Source: Cloeon dipterum
Taxonomy: Eukaryota; Arthropoda; Insecta; Ephemeroptera; Baetidae
Direction: 5' to 3'
DNA length: 64,000 nt
Assembly: GCF_949628265.1 (NCBI RefSeq)
Contig: NC_088786.1
Coordinates: 15,996,001 to 16,060,000, forward strand
The notes below the pieces were generated by a model that worked only from the letters and a program-made list of their open reading frames with translations, searched no databases and was not told where the DNA came from. Position 1 is the stretch's first letter. The number at the start of each line of letters is the position of its first letter. The position numbers were made by a program, and so were the translations under genes. This document shows positions 37,755 to 48,272 of this stretch, in pieces.

Positions 37755-40700
37755 TTAGTAAGTCAAAGGAAACTGCTGCTGCATGGGCCCTCTTTGCAGC
37801 CACTGAGCTGGTTGCTCTGTTGGTAGTGACGGAGGCGGTGATGGCTCACAAGGTGGCCCTGACCGCACCTGCACAAGCGTCAGCTAATTTCAAATTAAAA
37901 CTGCGTGTGCCCAAATAGTGCAAATTCAAAATGCTATACAATCTTACGCTTGCGACCACGACGAGTGAAATGAAAGAAAAAAAACTTACCTGGGCTGAGA
38001 AACCTTCATGGGCGAATCTTCCAATTTCAGTTGAGCCAAACGCATGCTGGAATGGTGGAAGTGGCTGGGAATCAGGGTTTTCTGTGTCAACTGAGCTTGC
38101 TTTCTTTTCCTCAATGTCCTGTGAAAATTACCAATTTTTGAAATAGCGGATGTGATTATAAGGGTGGCAATTCTTGTACATTAACCAATCGATAATATTA
38201 ATTCAACTATGTTACCTTTTTTCCCTCGGTAGAGGGAGTGGAAGATGAAGGCGTGGGAGGAAGAGTGCCTTCCACTTCGTATGGACTAGTAAGTAAATGC
38301 TGAGACATGGGGGTGACATCTTCTGGTTCGTTGTTGGGACCCAAGAGCTGGTGCTGCTGGGGTGTTTGATGATGAGGCAGGTAGTGCGAGTTCATGTATG
38401 GCAATTCTCGTCCAAGACTGCGGTTGCCGAACCCTCCCGGCTGAAATTATTTTATTTTTCAGATTCATCTGCGCAAAAACAGTCTCGCGATAAAGATACC
38501 CGGGTTTAAAACTAACAAAAAAGAATATCAATTTTTCTTTTAGATACTGGAAATGATAAAACTATATAAAATAAAATCATGTTTTGGTTGTCGAGGGACC
38601 GGATCAACGCTTGCCCGCAGCAGGTCGCTGGCCTGCACCTAGCACAATTTTTCTCTAAGCGCTGCCTAGAATGCATTCAACAGGAAGCAAAAGATTTTTT
38701 AAGTTGCGCGGCATAAAATCGCTCCTTTCTGGGGGCGGATTACGGCACCGTTTTGCACCGTTTTCTAGCTTGACAGAAAATGGCAACGCTGGGCATAAGG
38801 CTAGCATTGTACAGTGTTTTAAGGTCGAGCTAAAATTCCGTGCGGTAATCCGCCCCAATATGCTCTCCCAACTCCCAACCCAGAGCGATATTCCCTTCAA
38901 TATAAACATTGATAAAATTCAACTATCGGAAAACGTTTTGCAAAGTTGTCTGATTTCGAGTTCAAATTAAATTATTTGTTAAAACGTACTATCAAACGAA
39001 ACTTTTTAAAGCGTATTAAATTGTTTTTGCTCTCAAAAATAAATTAAAAAAGTGTTATAACAAACATTTAGATTAACCATGACAGTTATAGCCATTAATA
39101 TAATTTTTATGTTCTTTTTTAAAACGAGCGAAAACCCTGGGTCGTATGTCGTATATCGGTTAAAAGTTCTTGCCATCTATTAAAGAAGTGTGTTGTGGGT
39201 TGTGACAGGCAAGACTCTCAACAAAGTAACAAATAGTGTGTTTCCATCCCCTAACAATAAAGAAGTTTTGTTTGCTGGGCATTTGCTACGCATGTGAAAA
39301 GCTTTAGAAAGTCGAGGAGGGACAGCAAACTGCGCTCGCACGACGCGCTTGTGCAGCAGCGCAGTGTTGTAGCCTTGCATTACTCCAATAATTTGACAGT
39401 ATTTTGTTTTACTCTATCGTGCGTCTGGCAATTGCGTCATAAATGTGTTTGAGTTGCACATTAATATTAAAATTTTGTGGCCAGTAGAACCAAGTACATA
39501 GGGCTTTGTGTTAAAAATTATGGCTATATAGTGTCAGAGACTTACAAAATTGGTAAAATTAAATATTTGCCACTCCGGCGAGGTTTAAAAAAAAATTCTC
39601 CACAGATCATAAGCAAGGAGCAATAGAGTAAATAATGAATCAACGGGAGATTGTAGTCTTTTGTGATGTTTCGAAAAATACTTAATTTTAAAGAATTTCT
39701 TAAGTATTTTGTTGCAGTCATGGATAGATCCAAAATGTGGGAAAAGTTTGAACTTAAAATGATTTTTTTATAGATCCATCCAAAATATGTGAGTGTACTA
39801 AGTTTACTTAAATTTTATACATGTATTTTTAAATAGTCAAATCAAGCACATAGCAAAATGCTACAGTAAATTAACAGGGAAAAAGGCAATATTTCCTAGA
39901 ACACTCACGATTTTAGCAGCAGATAAAAACCAGAGTGGTAGCGGAGAAAACATTGAAGCAGGCCTTTTGAACTCAAAACCCTGAATGTGTTCTGCATCGA
40001 ACATCTAGTTTGGGTCTGAAGAGGAGTTTTTAAGAAACGGCCACAGGATAGCAGGCAACAAGCATGACGCTTTGTTTTCTTTGGAGGGAGAATCTATTGG
40101 TGCGAGCAGAGTGTTACAACTTAGCTCCTGACAAAGATTAGCTACGCTGCCCCTTAAGAACGCACTGTCTCACAGAAGGTTGCGGGAGAGCGCTTTTGTG
40201 TGAATATATATCCGCCTAAAGCGAGCGCGTTTAGTTGGACCAGATTGCTGAATAAGACGCGTGTTTTCACAATAAAAGTTGTATTGTGGCTAATATTATT
40301 TACTAAATACTAATTATTATTGACTAACCAAAAATACAAGTTGTACTGGGACTCCGTTTTCACTACCTGAACGCGCGAGAATAGTTGCACAAGGTAGGAT
40401 TTTGTCAGTTTACAGCATCGCGTGCACCTCACACTGGTATGCGCCCCTTCACAGGTATCAGGTACATCATTCATTGACCGAGTTTTACCTCTATGGGGGT
40501 GGACGCACAAAATAACCTTGGATTTTATGTCCCTACGCTGCCTCCGTTTTCCCCACAATAGTTTGAGAGTGGGAACGACAAATATGCGCATCGAGAGGGG
40601 TGATGTTTGTGCACTTGTTGCACCAGAAAATTTAATCTAATATTCAACGCGCCAAGGCTAAGTCGTCGTTACTTCGACTGCAATCACGGCCAAGGAACAG

Positions 40701-43700
40701 TGCCGCGAATGCTATTTGCATGACTCCCAACAAGTTTGCTGTGCAAGTTGTTCATAAATAGACTATTATTTAATTTTTCAAGCATGTCAACCAGTGAAAT
40801 CAGGCATAAATGAGAGACATCAAATGAAATGTCGAAATGAATTTCCTAATCATATATAATGCTTTGCCCCATCAAACTGTTTCATAACAAAAATATAATC
40901 ACTAATTTTTATTTATATTTCGTTGTTGTGTCAGAGGTTTAAGGCTTCACTTATGATAAGAAAAATAAAATGGTTTTCTAGGACCAACCTAGGACCCGTA
41001 TTAATAAAATTAAAATACATCACCAATATGAAAGTAATTTTTTTTGCTCTTTTTATCCCTGTCCGAGGACCGGGAAGGGCGCGCACTGCACTAGCACGAA
41101 TGCTGAAACCCGGGTCCCAATAACACCGCGAACTCGTGCGAACATGGGCGCACCAGGCCGCACAGGGACCCAGCCCACTCAAGGGCCACTTGCCTCCGCA
41201 CCGAGGACTGTATTGAAACGCTAGACATTTGTCCCGTGAAGCCAAATCACGCATGCTGGAAAGGTGCAAACCAGCAAGTAGCGAGTCGGCGCCGGTGCGC
41301 CTCCCAGCCCGTTGAGCAATTTGAGCAATAATAATAATAATAACAACAATAATATCTTTAGAAGTTTGAAAAATTGGAAAATTTAAATTTTTTTAAAAAT
41401 AAAAATTTAAGAATCTATCTTAACTCCTATTTTTCTGGAGTTTCGTTACAAAAAATACATCGCCTCAGCTAAATTGCGCTTTAATGATTGCGCAAATCCT
41501 TTCCTCATATAAATGTTCTGTAATAGATAAGAAAGAAGCAGTTTCTCACCTGGTGGTGGTGTTGGGGGTGGTATTGAGGCTGCTGGCTGAACCAGCCGGC
41601 AGGCAACTGGTGGTGGCTGGAGTACTGCATGCTGTATGCGTTGTGGTCCATGTAGGGCGCAGGGTAGAACCTCTGGGGTGGCGGCGAGGCGCCGTAGGCG
41701 TGCACGGCGGGCCCTCCGTGGCCCCTCATCTCGTTGGCAGACACAGCCGCGGCTGCCGATCCGTGGAACACCTGCGGCACAATGAGTCGCGCTTATAAGC
41801 GAGAGTAAGTTTGGCGTTTATGCGGGCGGCTGTTTGAATGGTGCGAGAGAGCGAGGAGCAGGAGAGCAGCCACTCGGTCAAATCGATAGCGGCACGAAAC
41901 TGTGAGCTCAAGCTCTGCCGCCGCCACATAAATCGCGGTATTTCAGTAGTGAGTTATAATGTGTGACACTCTGGTGACGGCATAAAGAAGCAGTCAAAGT
42001 GTAATTAGTTTTCTATTCGGTACGTGAGGCACGGCGCGCCGTAAAGTGGGGACCTGTTGCTACTCCAAAATGTCAGGGCCGATTTCGAATTCAGCGTAAT
42101 TATCCTGCTGGCACACATTGCGCGCCACCTCTATCACGAATTATCCGCCTTTTTTCAATTAGCCTAACAGCGCGGCGGCGGTGGCATCGGCGTCGGCGGC
42201 AGCGGCGCTCCGCCTGGCTTCTTAATTAAGCGGCGCGAAATGAGAGTCAGTCGCAGAGTCCGCTCTGCCCGCCCGCTCCTCTCACACTTGCCCGCTTGCT
42301 CGCCCGCCCGCCCGCCCGCGTAATATCGTGGTTGTGCACTGCACTATATTAATGTCAAAATCGATAAAGGGCACAAGTCAACAATTTAGGGCCACGCCGC
42401 GCGCGCGATCTAACCCGCCAAGCCGCTCCTGGCGTGCACCTCGCGACCGACGAGTCGAGTGCACTCGGTGCCGGTTATTTCTATTTTTTTTTCTTGTCTC
42501 GTTATTTACTTGCTCGCGCCCTGAACATGCTGCATGCTAAAGTGGCTGCCGCTGCTGAGCATGGACCGCAAGTTAGCAGTTCGACCACGCACGGTGCTAT
42601 ATCAGCGCGCGGCGCGAGACCCCATGCTCTACAGAGCGGCCTCGGCTCTCACAAATCGATATAGAAACTCACTCGCACCCCACATCCAGCCACATAGCAA
42701 GTGGGCACACGCCGTATTGATGATGGTGAGCATGATACGGGCGGCTCTTTCGAAGACGTCATTTGCCGCCGATACAATGCACACCAGGTGTGTGTGCCAA
42801 TATCAAGTGGAATCTCACCGCTGTGCCGGATTATTATTATTAGTATTGCGACCCCCGAATTTTTATTGCCCTGCTGCATTGATAGCGATCGCGCCTGCCC
42901 TGCGCGCTTTATGCGATACACGTTTCGCGCCGCTTCCACATACACACACGACGTACACACACTCACACAGTGCGCGGAGAGCAAATTCGGATGTCTATTG
43001 ATTTTTCATTCAAATTCTCTGCGTGCAATAAAACGGTTAGCAACGCGGCCCGGAAGGGTTGATTAGCCGAAACAGTGTGAACTCGCGTCGAGTGATATTC
43101 CACCGATTAATTTTAATTGATTGCTTTGTTAGTTCGATATTTGTTGTGGCGCGCGTGTATTCATCAAGCCCAAAAACAACGCAGCAGGGAACGTGGCTGG
43201 CTTTGCTGCCGAAGCCCATTGAATTACGCGAAGAGGAGCAGTTTCAAGAGAGTTCAATCGATTTCCTTGACTGCAGAGAGCCGCTGCAAGCCAAAAAAGT
43301 TTCCCCCCAAATTGAAAGCACACACACACACAATTATGAATCAGCCATATAAATGTATGGAAATATTAAGACATTTTCAGCTAGGGTGCTGAAATGTATA
43401 CTGTATTGGACAAGGGTAAAGCTTGCATTTCGAATTTCTAGATCGTCGAAGGGTGGATTTAGTGCAGCACTTTTTCCTACAATTATCATCGATCCAAAAT
43501 TACAGGGAGAAAAAGCGTCGTCAATTTTTTATTAACCCCTTCCCGCGTAATGTCTTCCGAGGCTGCAATTCATGAGCGGATGCAAAGACGAGCAGCTGCA
43601 AATTTGATCTGGTGCGTCGTAATGCAGCAGTTTGGGGCGGCTGGAATACGTGCTCGGCACTTCCCGCATTCCTGCAACAAGTGGCTCAAAGTATACGTAA

Positions 43701-46700
43701 TCATTGAGCTAGATTTGTGCCAGCAGTCTGCAACGTCGCCCCCATGCTTTCGATCACTTGGCATCCCGATAGGCTGGGTGCATACTCGCGACTGCGTTGC
43801 CATGGCGACTGCCCGTTACCATGGCTACCTTCATCAAGGCAATAGTCGAGGATGGGTTGTGCACGCAGTACCGCCAGCTCCTCGCCGGAGCGTACGCAGG
43901 CAACCTGGACAGCCAAGCTGCGCAACCAGTTGCATAGACGAGCGCTCTGCAGGCGCAGCAATATGAGAACTCTGAATTTTGCGCCTCTACTGCAGCGTCG
44001 ATACTCCAGGGGCTTTTGAATATTCACACTCGCTCGATTAAACTGAACGGATTCGACACGGCCTAAAAGCTAACGGTGTTTTCCGGGAAAGATGCGGGAA
44101 TAGCTATGATAATAAAGCAGTAAATATTTAACGCCATATGACTTCCTGGAAAAGAAGGCGAGTCTGACTTTTCCTGGAAATGAGGCTGGACCTCACAAAA
44201 TCGCGGAATTTGTTGATCTTTTTCCGGGAAATTTTTCCGCGTCCTCGTTACACTATATCGATAAAATCATTCAGCGTTTCCGAGAATAATAAAAAGTTTG
44301 CAAGGGTTGTCGTGATGTGGATGTGAGGCGCTGCATCACGCCTATGACGGGCTTGCTACCCTCTAACATTTATGCCAGGCAGGAGCTAATCGATGGAAGG
44401 GCGCCACCAGTGTATTTTGTGTACGCTGGATGTATGGGGTTCGCGCGCAAGCGGAGGATGTTACGTTCCTTCGATTCTCTCGTCCTCATCTGCCGCCACC
44501 GTCCTGCTAGGGTTTCACCGCCCTTAGAGAAGCAGGCGTGTATATGTGTAGGATCGATTGCAGCAAATAAGAGGGTGGGTTTTTTGCCGCTCGCTCTCTC
44601 TCTCTCTCTCTCTCCAGCTCCTTACTGCCGCCTCGTGTTCTCGAGACGTCCTCGCAGACGGCTGCGCGACTTTCCGCTTCGACCCGCGCGAATTTTAATT
44701 TTCCCCATTGATTTTGTACAGCGTCGTTTGCGTCTAAAATCGATAGCCCGTGACGCACTTAATTGAATCAAGTGCAATTACACGCATCAGCCGGCGAGGG
44801 AAAAAAACAAGCTCTACGCACCTTGTGTGGGTGTGCTCCGAAGGGCGGCATCATTCCTGGTCCGTTGCGGGGAAGGCAGGGATGGCGCATCATGAGAGGC
44901 GGCGAGCCCTCGCGCTCCACATGACCTGAGTTCTTGCGTTGGCGGGCGGCACGTAGCGCCAGCTTGGTCTGATCCCTCTGCGCCTTGCGAATGCGAGCCT
45001 CTTGAGGGTTGTAAACGTACCCTGCGAAAAAGAACACAAACGACCGGGTTGAAATCAAACGTGCAATAGCAGTGAGAATATATATTTTTTCGGTGGAAAA
45101 ATAGTATGGTCAGTGTGCGAAAAAGCCTCCGAGAGGCTCGTGTTACGTCACACGTAATGGCAATCAATAAGAGAGTGAATTTAGCAATGTTGCATAAGGG
45201 GCTGAATAATTGCGTGACATGAAAATTTTTCGGATTCTGCCACCGGACGTATCGATTCCGGCTTTCTCTATATTTATAACACTTTCATTCACGTTGGCGA
45301 CAATTTGCACTGCAGGCGGTTCGCGGGAGCTTTTTTTATAATATTGATCGGCGATGTGTCTATGTGCATGCCGAGCATAATACGATACTCGTCAAATGCG
45401 ACAGGCAGGCACGGCAAAATACTAGACGCATGCTGTCGCTCCACGAGCAATTGAAAAGCGATTCAAAGTGCGGTCCAGCTCGAGTGTGCCTTTCTCCGGC
45501 CAATGGAAACTGGCGTAGAGCGGCAGACTTTGAATACCCAAACATACTCCCCCGCCAGTACACATACAGAAACACACGAATATCCACATGCTATTAGGCG
45601 TCATTGTTCTGCGCTGTGAATACGTGCGACAATTTACAAGCTGGTCTCGTGCAAAAGCATTTAGATATTTTTTGTTCAAATCTGGACTTTACCTCCGGAG
45701 CTGTTGTACGAATTTGAGCTGTACTGGTGCACGTTATTATAATGCGATCCATAAAAGTCCTGATGCTGCTGCTGCGGCGGATGCTGTTGTTGATAGCCAT
45801 TGTAATGTTGCGAGTAGTAATAATTATTACTCTGATAATTGACTTGCGTCTGCAAGCCCAGGGACGCACTCATGTTGCTCTTGGGCGGTGTTGGCTGCTG
45901 CTGTTGGTGGTAGTAGTAGGACGAGGACTGTTGGTACTCATACGAAGGGTAGTTGTTACAGTGTGGCTGGTAGGTCTGCTGCGACGGCGGCGAGGCGGGA
46001 TTATTGTAGTACGATGCGGCTGCTGACGATGACTCGATGTAATCACAACAGTTCATAACCACTTTCATGCTATTGCATGCTGCCGTAACAAAAATCTGCT
46101 CGTCCCTCGACCTGGCGTCGCACAAAAGTACCTTGCTTGCGAGCCCGCGCTTCTGATAATCTTTCTCGGTGCCACTATGGATCGAGTGTATGTGTGTATA
46201 CTGGCGGAGTGTGAGCACCGAGCAGGCAAGGCGGGCTTGCCTATGTTGCACGGCGTCGTCGCCGGCTCTGGCGGGGTCAGCCCGAATCAATACCTGAGGC
46301 AGAGGATCGAGTCGGCGGCGGCGGCGGCATGAGTTTGCTAGCGTACGACATCCTCCAAACGCTCTGGCGAGCGAACCAGCTCGCTGTGTGTGCCTTTCTC
46401 GTTACGATAAATGCACACAGATTGCGGCTTATTAAACTGTAGTCGGCTTACAGAATAGCAGTGAGCCAAATTAAAATTAATAAAATTGCTAAATCAAGGC
46501 TGAATAATGCAGCTCCTCTGTTTCTGTGAAAAATAGCAACGAGACGCAATTTTACTCTTGAAAATGAGAATATAAAAGCCACACTGATTTTATAACTGAA
46601 ATTAACCTACAACGCGTAGCAAATAAAATTTGAAACTCACATGGATTTTTCCTCTTGTGCTCAGCTGCAATCTCGCGGGCCTTTGCTTCATATGCGTTTC

Positions 46701-47749
46701 TTTCCAAATCGGGAAGGCTGTGCCACATATTGCCCAGCCTAAAATAAAAATTCGTTTAAAATTTTAATAAAATAAACTCGATAATAATATTTACATCACA
46801 CTGATGTCCTTGTTCTTGTAATCAGGGTGTTCCTGGGACAGCTTGGGCCTGAAATCTTGTGCGAATATCATGAATGAATTCGGAGGCCTAGATATTTTGT
46901 CCATTTTCTCCAAGGAGGGCATCCTTCTCTTCCTGAGCTTGGGTTTGGCTTCAGGAGTTCTTGGCAGTGATTCAGGAGAAGTCAAGTGGTCTGCAAGCTG
47001 CTGCAGAAGACAGGTCGGCACCTTTCCTCCGAATATTTCCTTCAGGTGCTCGTTGTCCGCACCAATTGCTTGAGCGATTTCCTCAATGCACAAATTCTTC
47101 ACAGACGGCACTTCCCAATCTTCAGAAGAAATGTCGTGCTGAGCCAATGAAGAGCCCGAATCTTCAAATTCTCCAACCTCCACCGTGAATGTACCACTGT
47201 ACATTTCCTCAAGCGTTTTCGCCGCAGCTGCTGATTCTGAATAAGCAAAAAATTCCGTTCCGTTAATTCAAAAATTCGCTTGTTTGTTGGTGATTTTATT
47301 GCAAACTGAAAAAATCAAGGCTTAAAGAATTTTCAGAATCCAAATTCTGGATATGCTATAAAGAAATCAGGCCAAAGCATCTTGTAAAATATTTAGATTA
47401 AACTGTATAAATTCGTGTAATCATTTAACGTGAAAAGAAATTTGTGAAGTTCGCGAAGGTACATTATATTTAATAAATGCAGTGAATTTCCTTGAAGTAG
47501 CCAAATAAAGTTGCAGAAACAGCAGAATCAGCAAAATGACAATCATGAACCTCAAGAATTTTTGGAGGTTTTGCCCAATTTAAACTGAAAACCGAAAAGA
47601 ATTTTCAAAAACTAGTTTAAGATAAATTTTTTTAAGAGAAGAAAATGAATTTGTATTTAAGAAAGTTATTACATGTTTCACTATCTCAATTATTAATTCT
47701 TACCATCTTCAGCATTTGAATCTTTTGATCTTGTCCAGTAACGATTCAT
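37755..47749 (-). CDS. Divergent SOX/MATA-like HMG-box transcription factor
   Basis: Exons on the minus strand, 47749-47704, 47236-46795, 46738-46641, 45021-44822, 41771-41550, 38440-38216, 38118-37990 and 37868-37755, join in phase to 491 residues. The start is MNRYWTRSKDSNAED. A basic KPKLRKRR precedes an HMG box at about residues 129-200: ISRPPNSFMIFAQDFRPKLS, then YKNKDISVMLGNMWHSL, NAYEAKAREIAAEHKRKNP and WYVYNPQEARIRKAQRD. SOX boxes normally read RPMNAFMVW; here RPPNSFMIF and a NPWYVYNPQ tail suggest a SOX-like, sequence-specific box outside the common SOX groups. The C-terminal half is rich in His, Gln, Pro and Tyr (HHHQ, PHHQTPQQHQ, PPTPSSSTPST), like transactivation domains. It is probably a nuclear DNA-binding regulator. 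Introns of 3.1-3.6 kb and alternative exons suggest complex regulation. SOX30, SOX-H or fungal-MAT-like relatives are alternatives for the subfamily. Confidence 0.85.
41042..41320 (+). repeat. Dispersed SINE-like repeat, copy B
   Basis: This is the longest of three copies. It lies in an HMG-gene intron and is followed at 41328-41355 by an (AAT)n-like tract, the kind of simple tail that SINEs carry. Copies A and C match separate halves of it. There is no recognisable tRNA head or coding sequence. Confidence 0.8.
41800..44820. other. Large intron of the HMG-box gene with GC-rich islands
   Basis: The intron contains CpG-rich blocks near 42140-42320, including a CCGC repeat at about 42299-42320, and near 42370-42640, plus a (CT)n tract at about 44594-44614. 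The several 90-155-codon open frames here have no recognisable domain and overlap each other on both strands, so I treat them as by-products of base composition. The islands could be internal promoters or enhancers. Confidence 0.4.
44594..44614. repeat. (CT)n microsatellite
   Basis: A short pure CT run of about 21 bases inside an intron of the HMG-box gene. Confidence 0.9.
45693..46079 (-). CDS. Optional prion-like exon of the HMG-box gene
   Basis: A minus-strand frame ends at a donor GGAG|GTAAAG (45693). Its phase 1 fits the acceptor at 45021, the same acceptor used by the HMG exon that ends at 46641. It can start in two ways. As a cassette exon it uses the acceptor TTGTTACGGCAG (exon from 46079), also in phase with 46641. 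As an alternative first exon it uses the ATG at 46068 (MKVVMNCCDYIESS). The encoded part, about 125 residues, is dominated by Tyr, Gln, Ser, Asn and His (QQSSSYYYHQQQQ, YYYSQHYNGYQQQHPPQQQ), a prion-like composition. As a cassette it would split the HMG box from its basic tail; as a first exon it would give a protein without an HMG box. Either fits the sequence. Confidence 0.7.
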
Positions 47750-48272
47750 TTTCGTCGTTGTTCTAACAGAACGTTCGCACTGATCAAAGAACACCGTTAA
47801 ACTGTTGAATTGTAATGTGAACTGTTGAAGTGACCAAATTCTTTGTTGGTAAAAGTCCTAAGGACTATAGGAACTACTTTCCTACTTTGTTGGGTGGATC
47901 AAATAAAAACCAAACGCGACGCTAAATAAAATCAAGACCTCACAAAAACGTATTAAGAAATTCGTTTTATTTTTATAACAAAATGTAAGAGGCAATTTTA
48001 AAATTTATTTTATTACGCCAACTTATTCGTAGTGAGACAGAAGTAGTTCCGTTTCAAATTCAGCTTTGACGACTTTCGCGCCAAACAGCGGCAAACCAGG
48101 AAACAACTGCGCATCGCTCCTTGTCATCTGTGCATCTCGGTTTTCCTGTCAGTTTGTTAATAATATTTTGGTGGACTAATTTTTGCCGCTTGCGAGTGAT
48201 CTTCGGCATGTAAAGTAGTTTTAAATATATTTGGTTCGTGCTCGAATCTTGGAAAAGAAACGCAATTCCGAA
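47750..48272. promoter_or_regulatory. Bidirectional promoter between the HMG-box gene and GOPC
   Basis: The start codons of the two divergent genes are 523 bases apart, so both promoters must lie here unless upstream non-coding exons exist. It contains the E2F-type site at 48074-48085. I see no clear TATA box at a useful distance on either side, consistent with housekeeping-type promoters. Confidence 0.6.
48074..48085. promoter_or_regulatory. E2F/DP consensus site
   Basis: The sequence tttcgcgccaaa fits the E2F consensus TTTSSCGC and its palindromic form TTTCGCGCCAAA. It lies about 190 bases before the GOPC start codon and 325 before that of the HMG gene. Functional use is inferred. Confidence 0.5.

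Noticed and set aside
42328..44766. Cluster of 70-155-codon open frames on both strands
   Set aside because: They lie in an HMG-gene intron in GC-rich islands, overlap each other and lack domain motifs.
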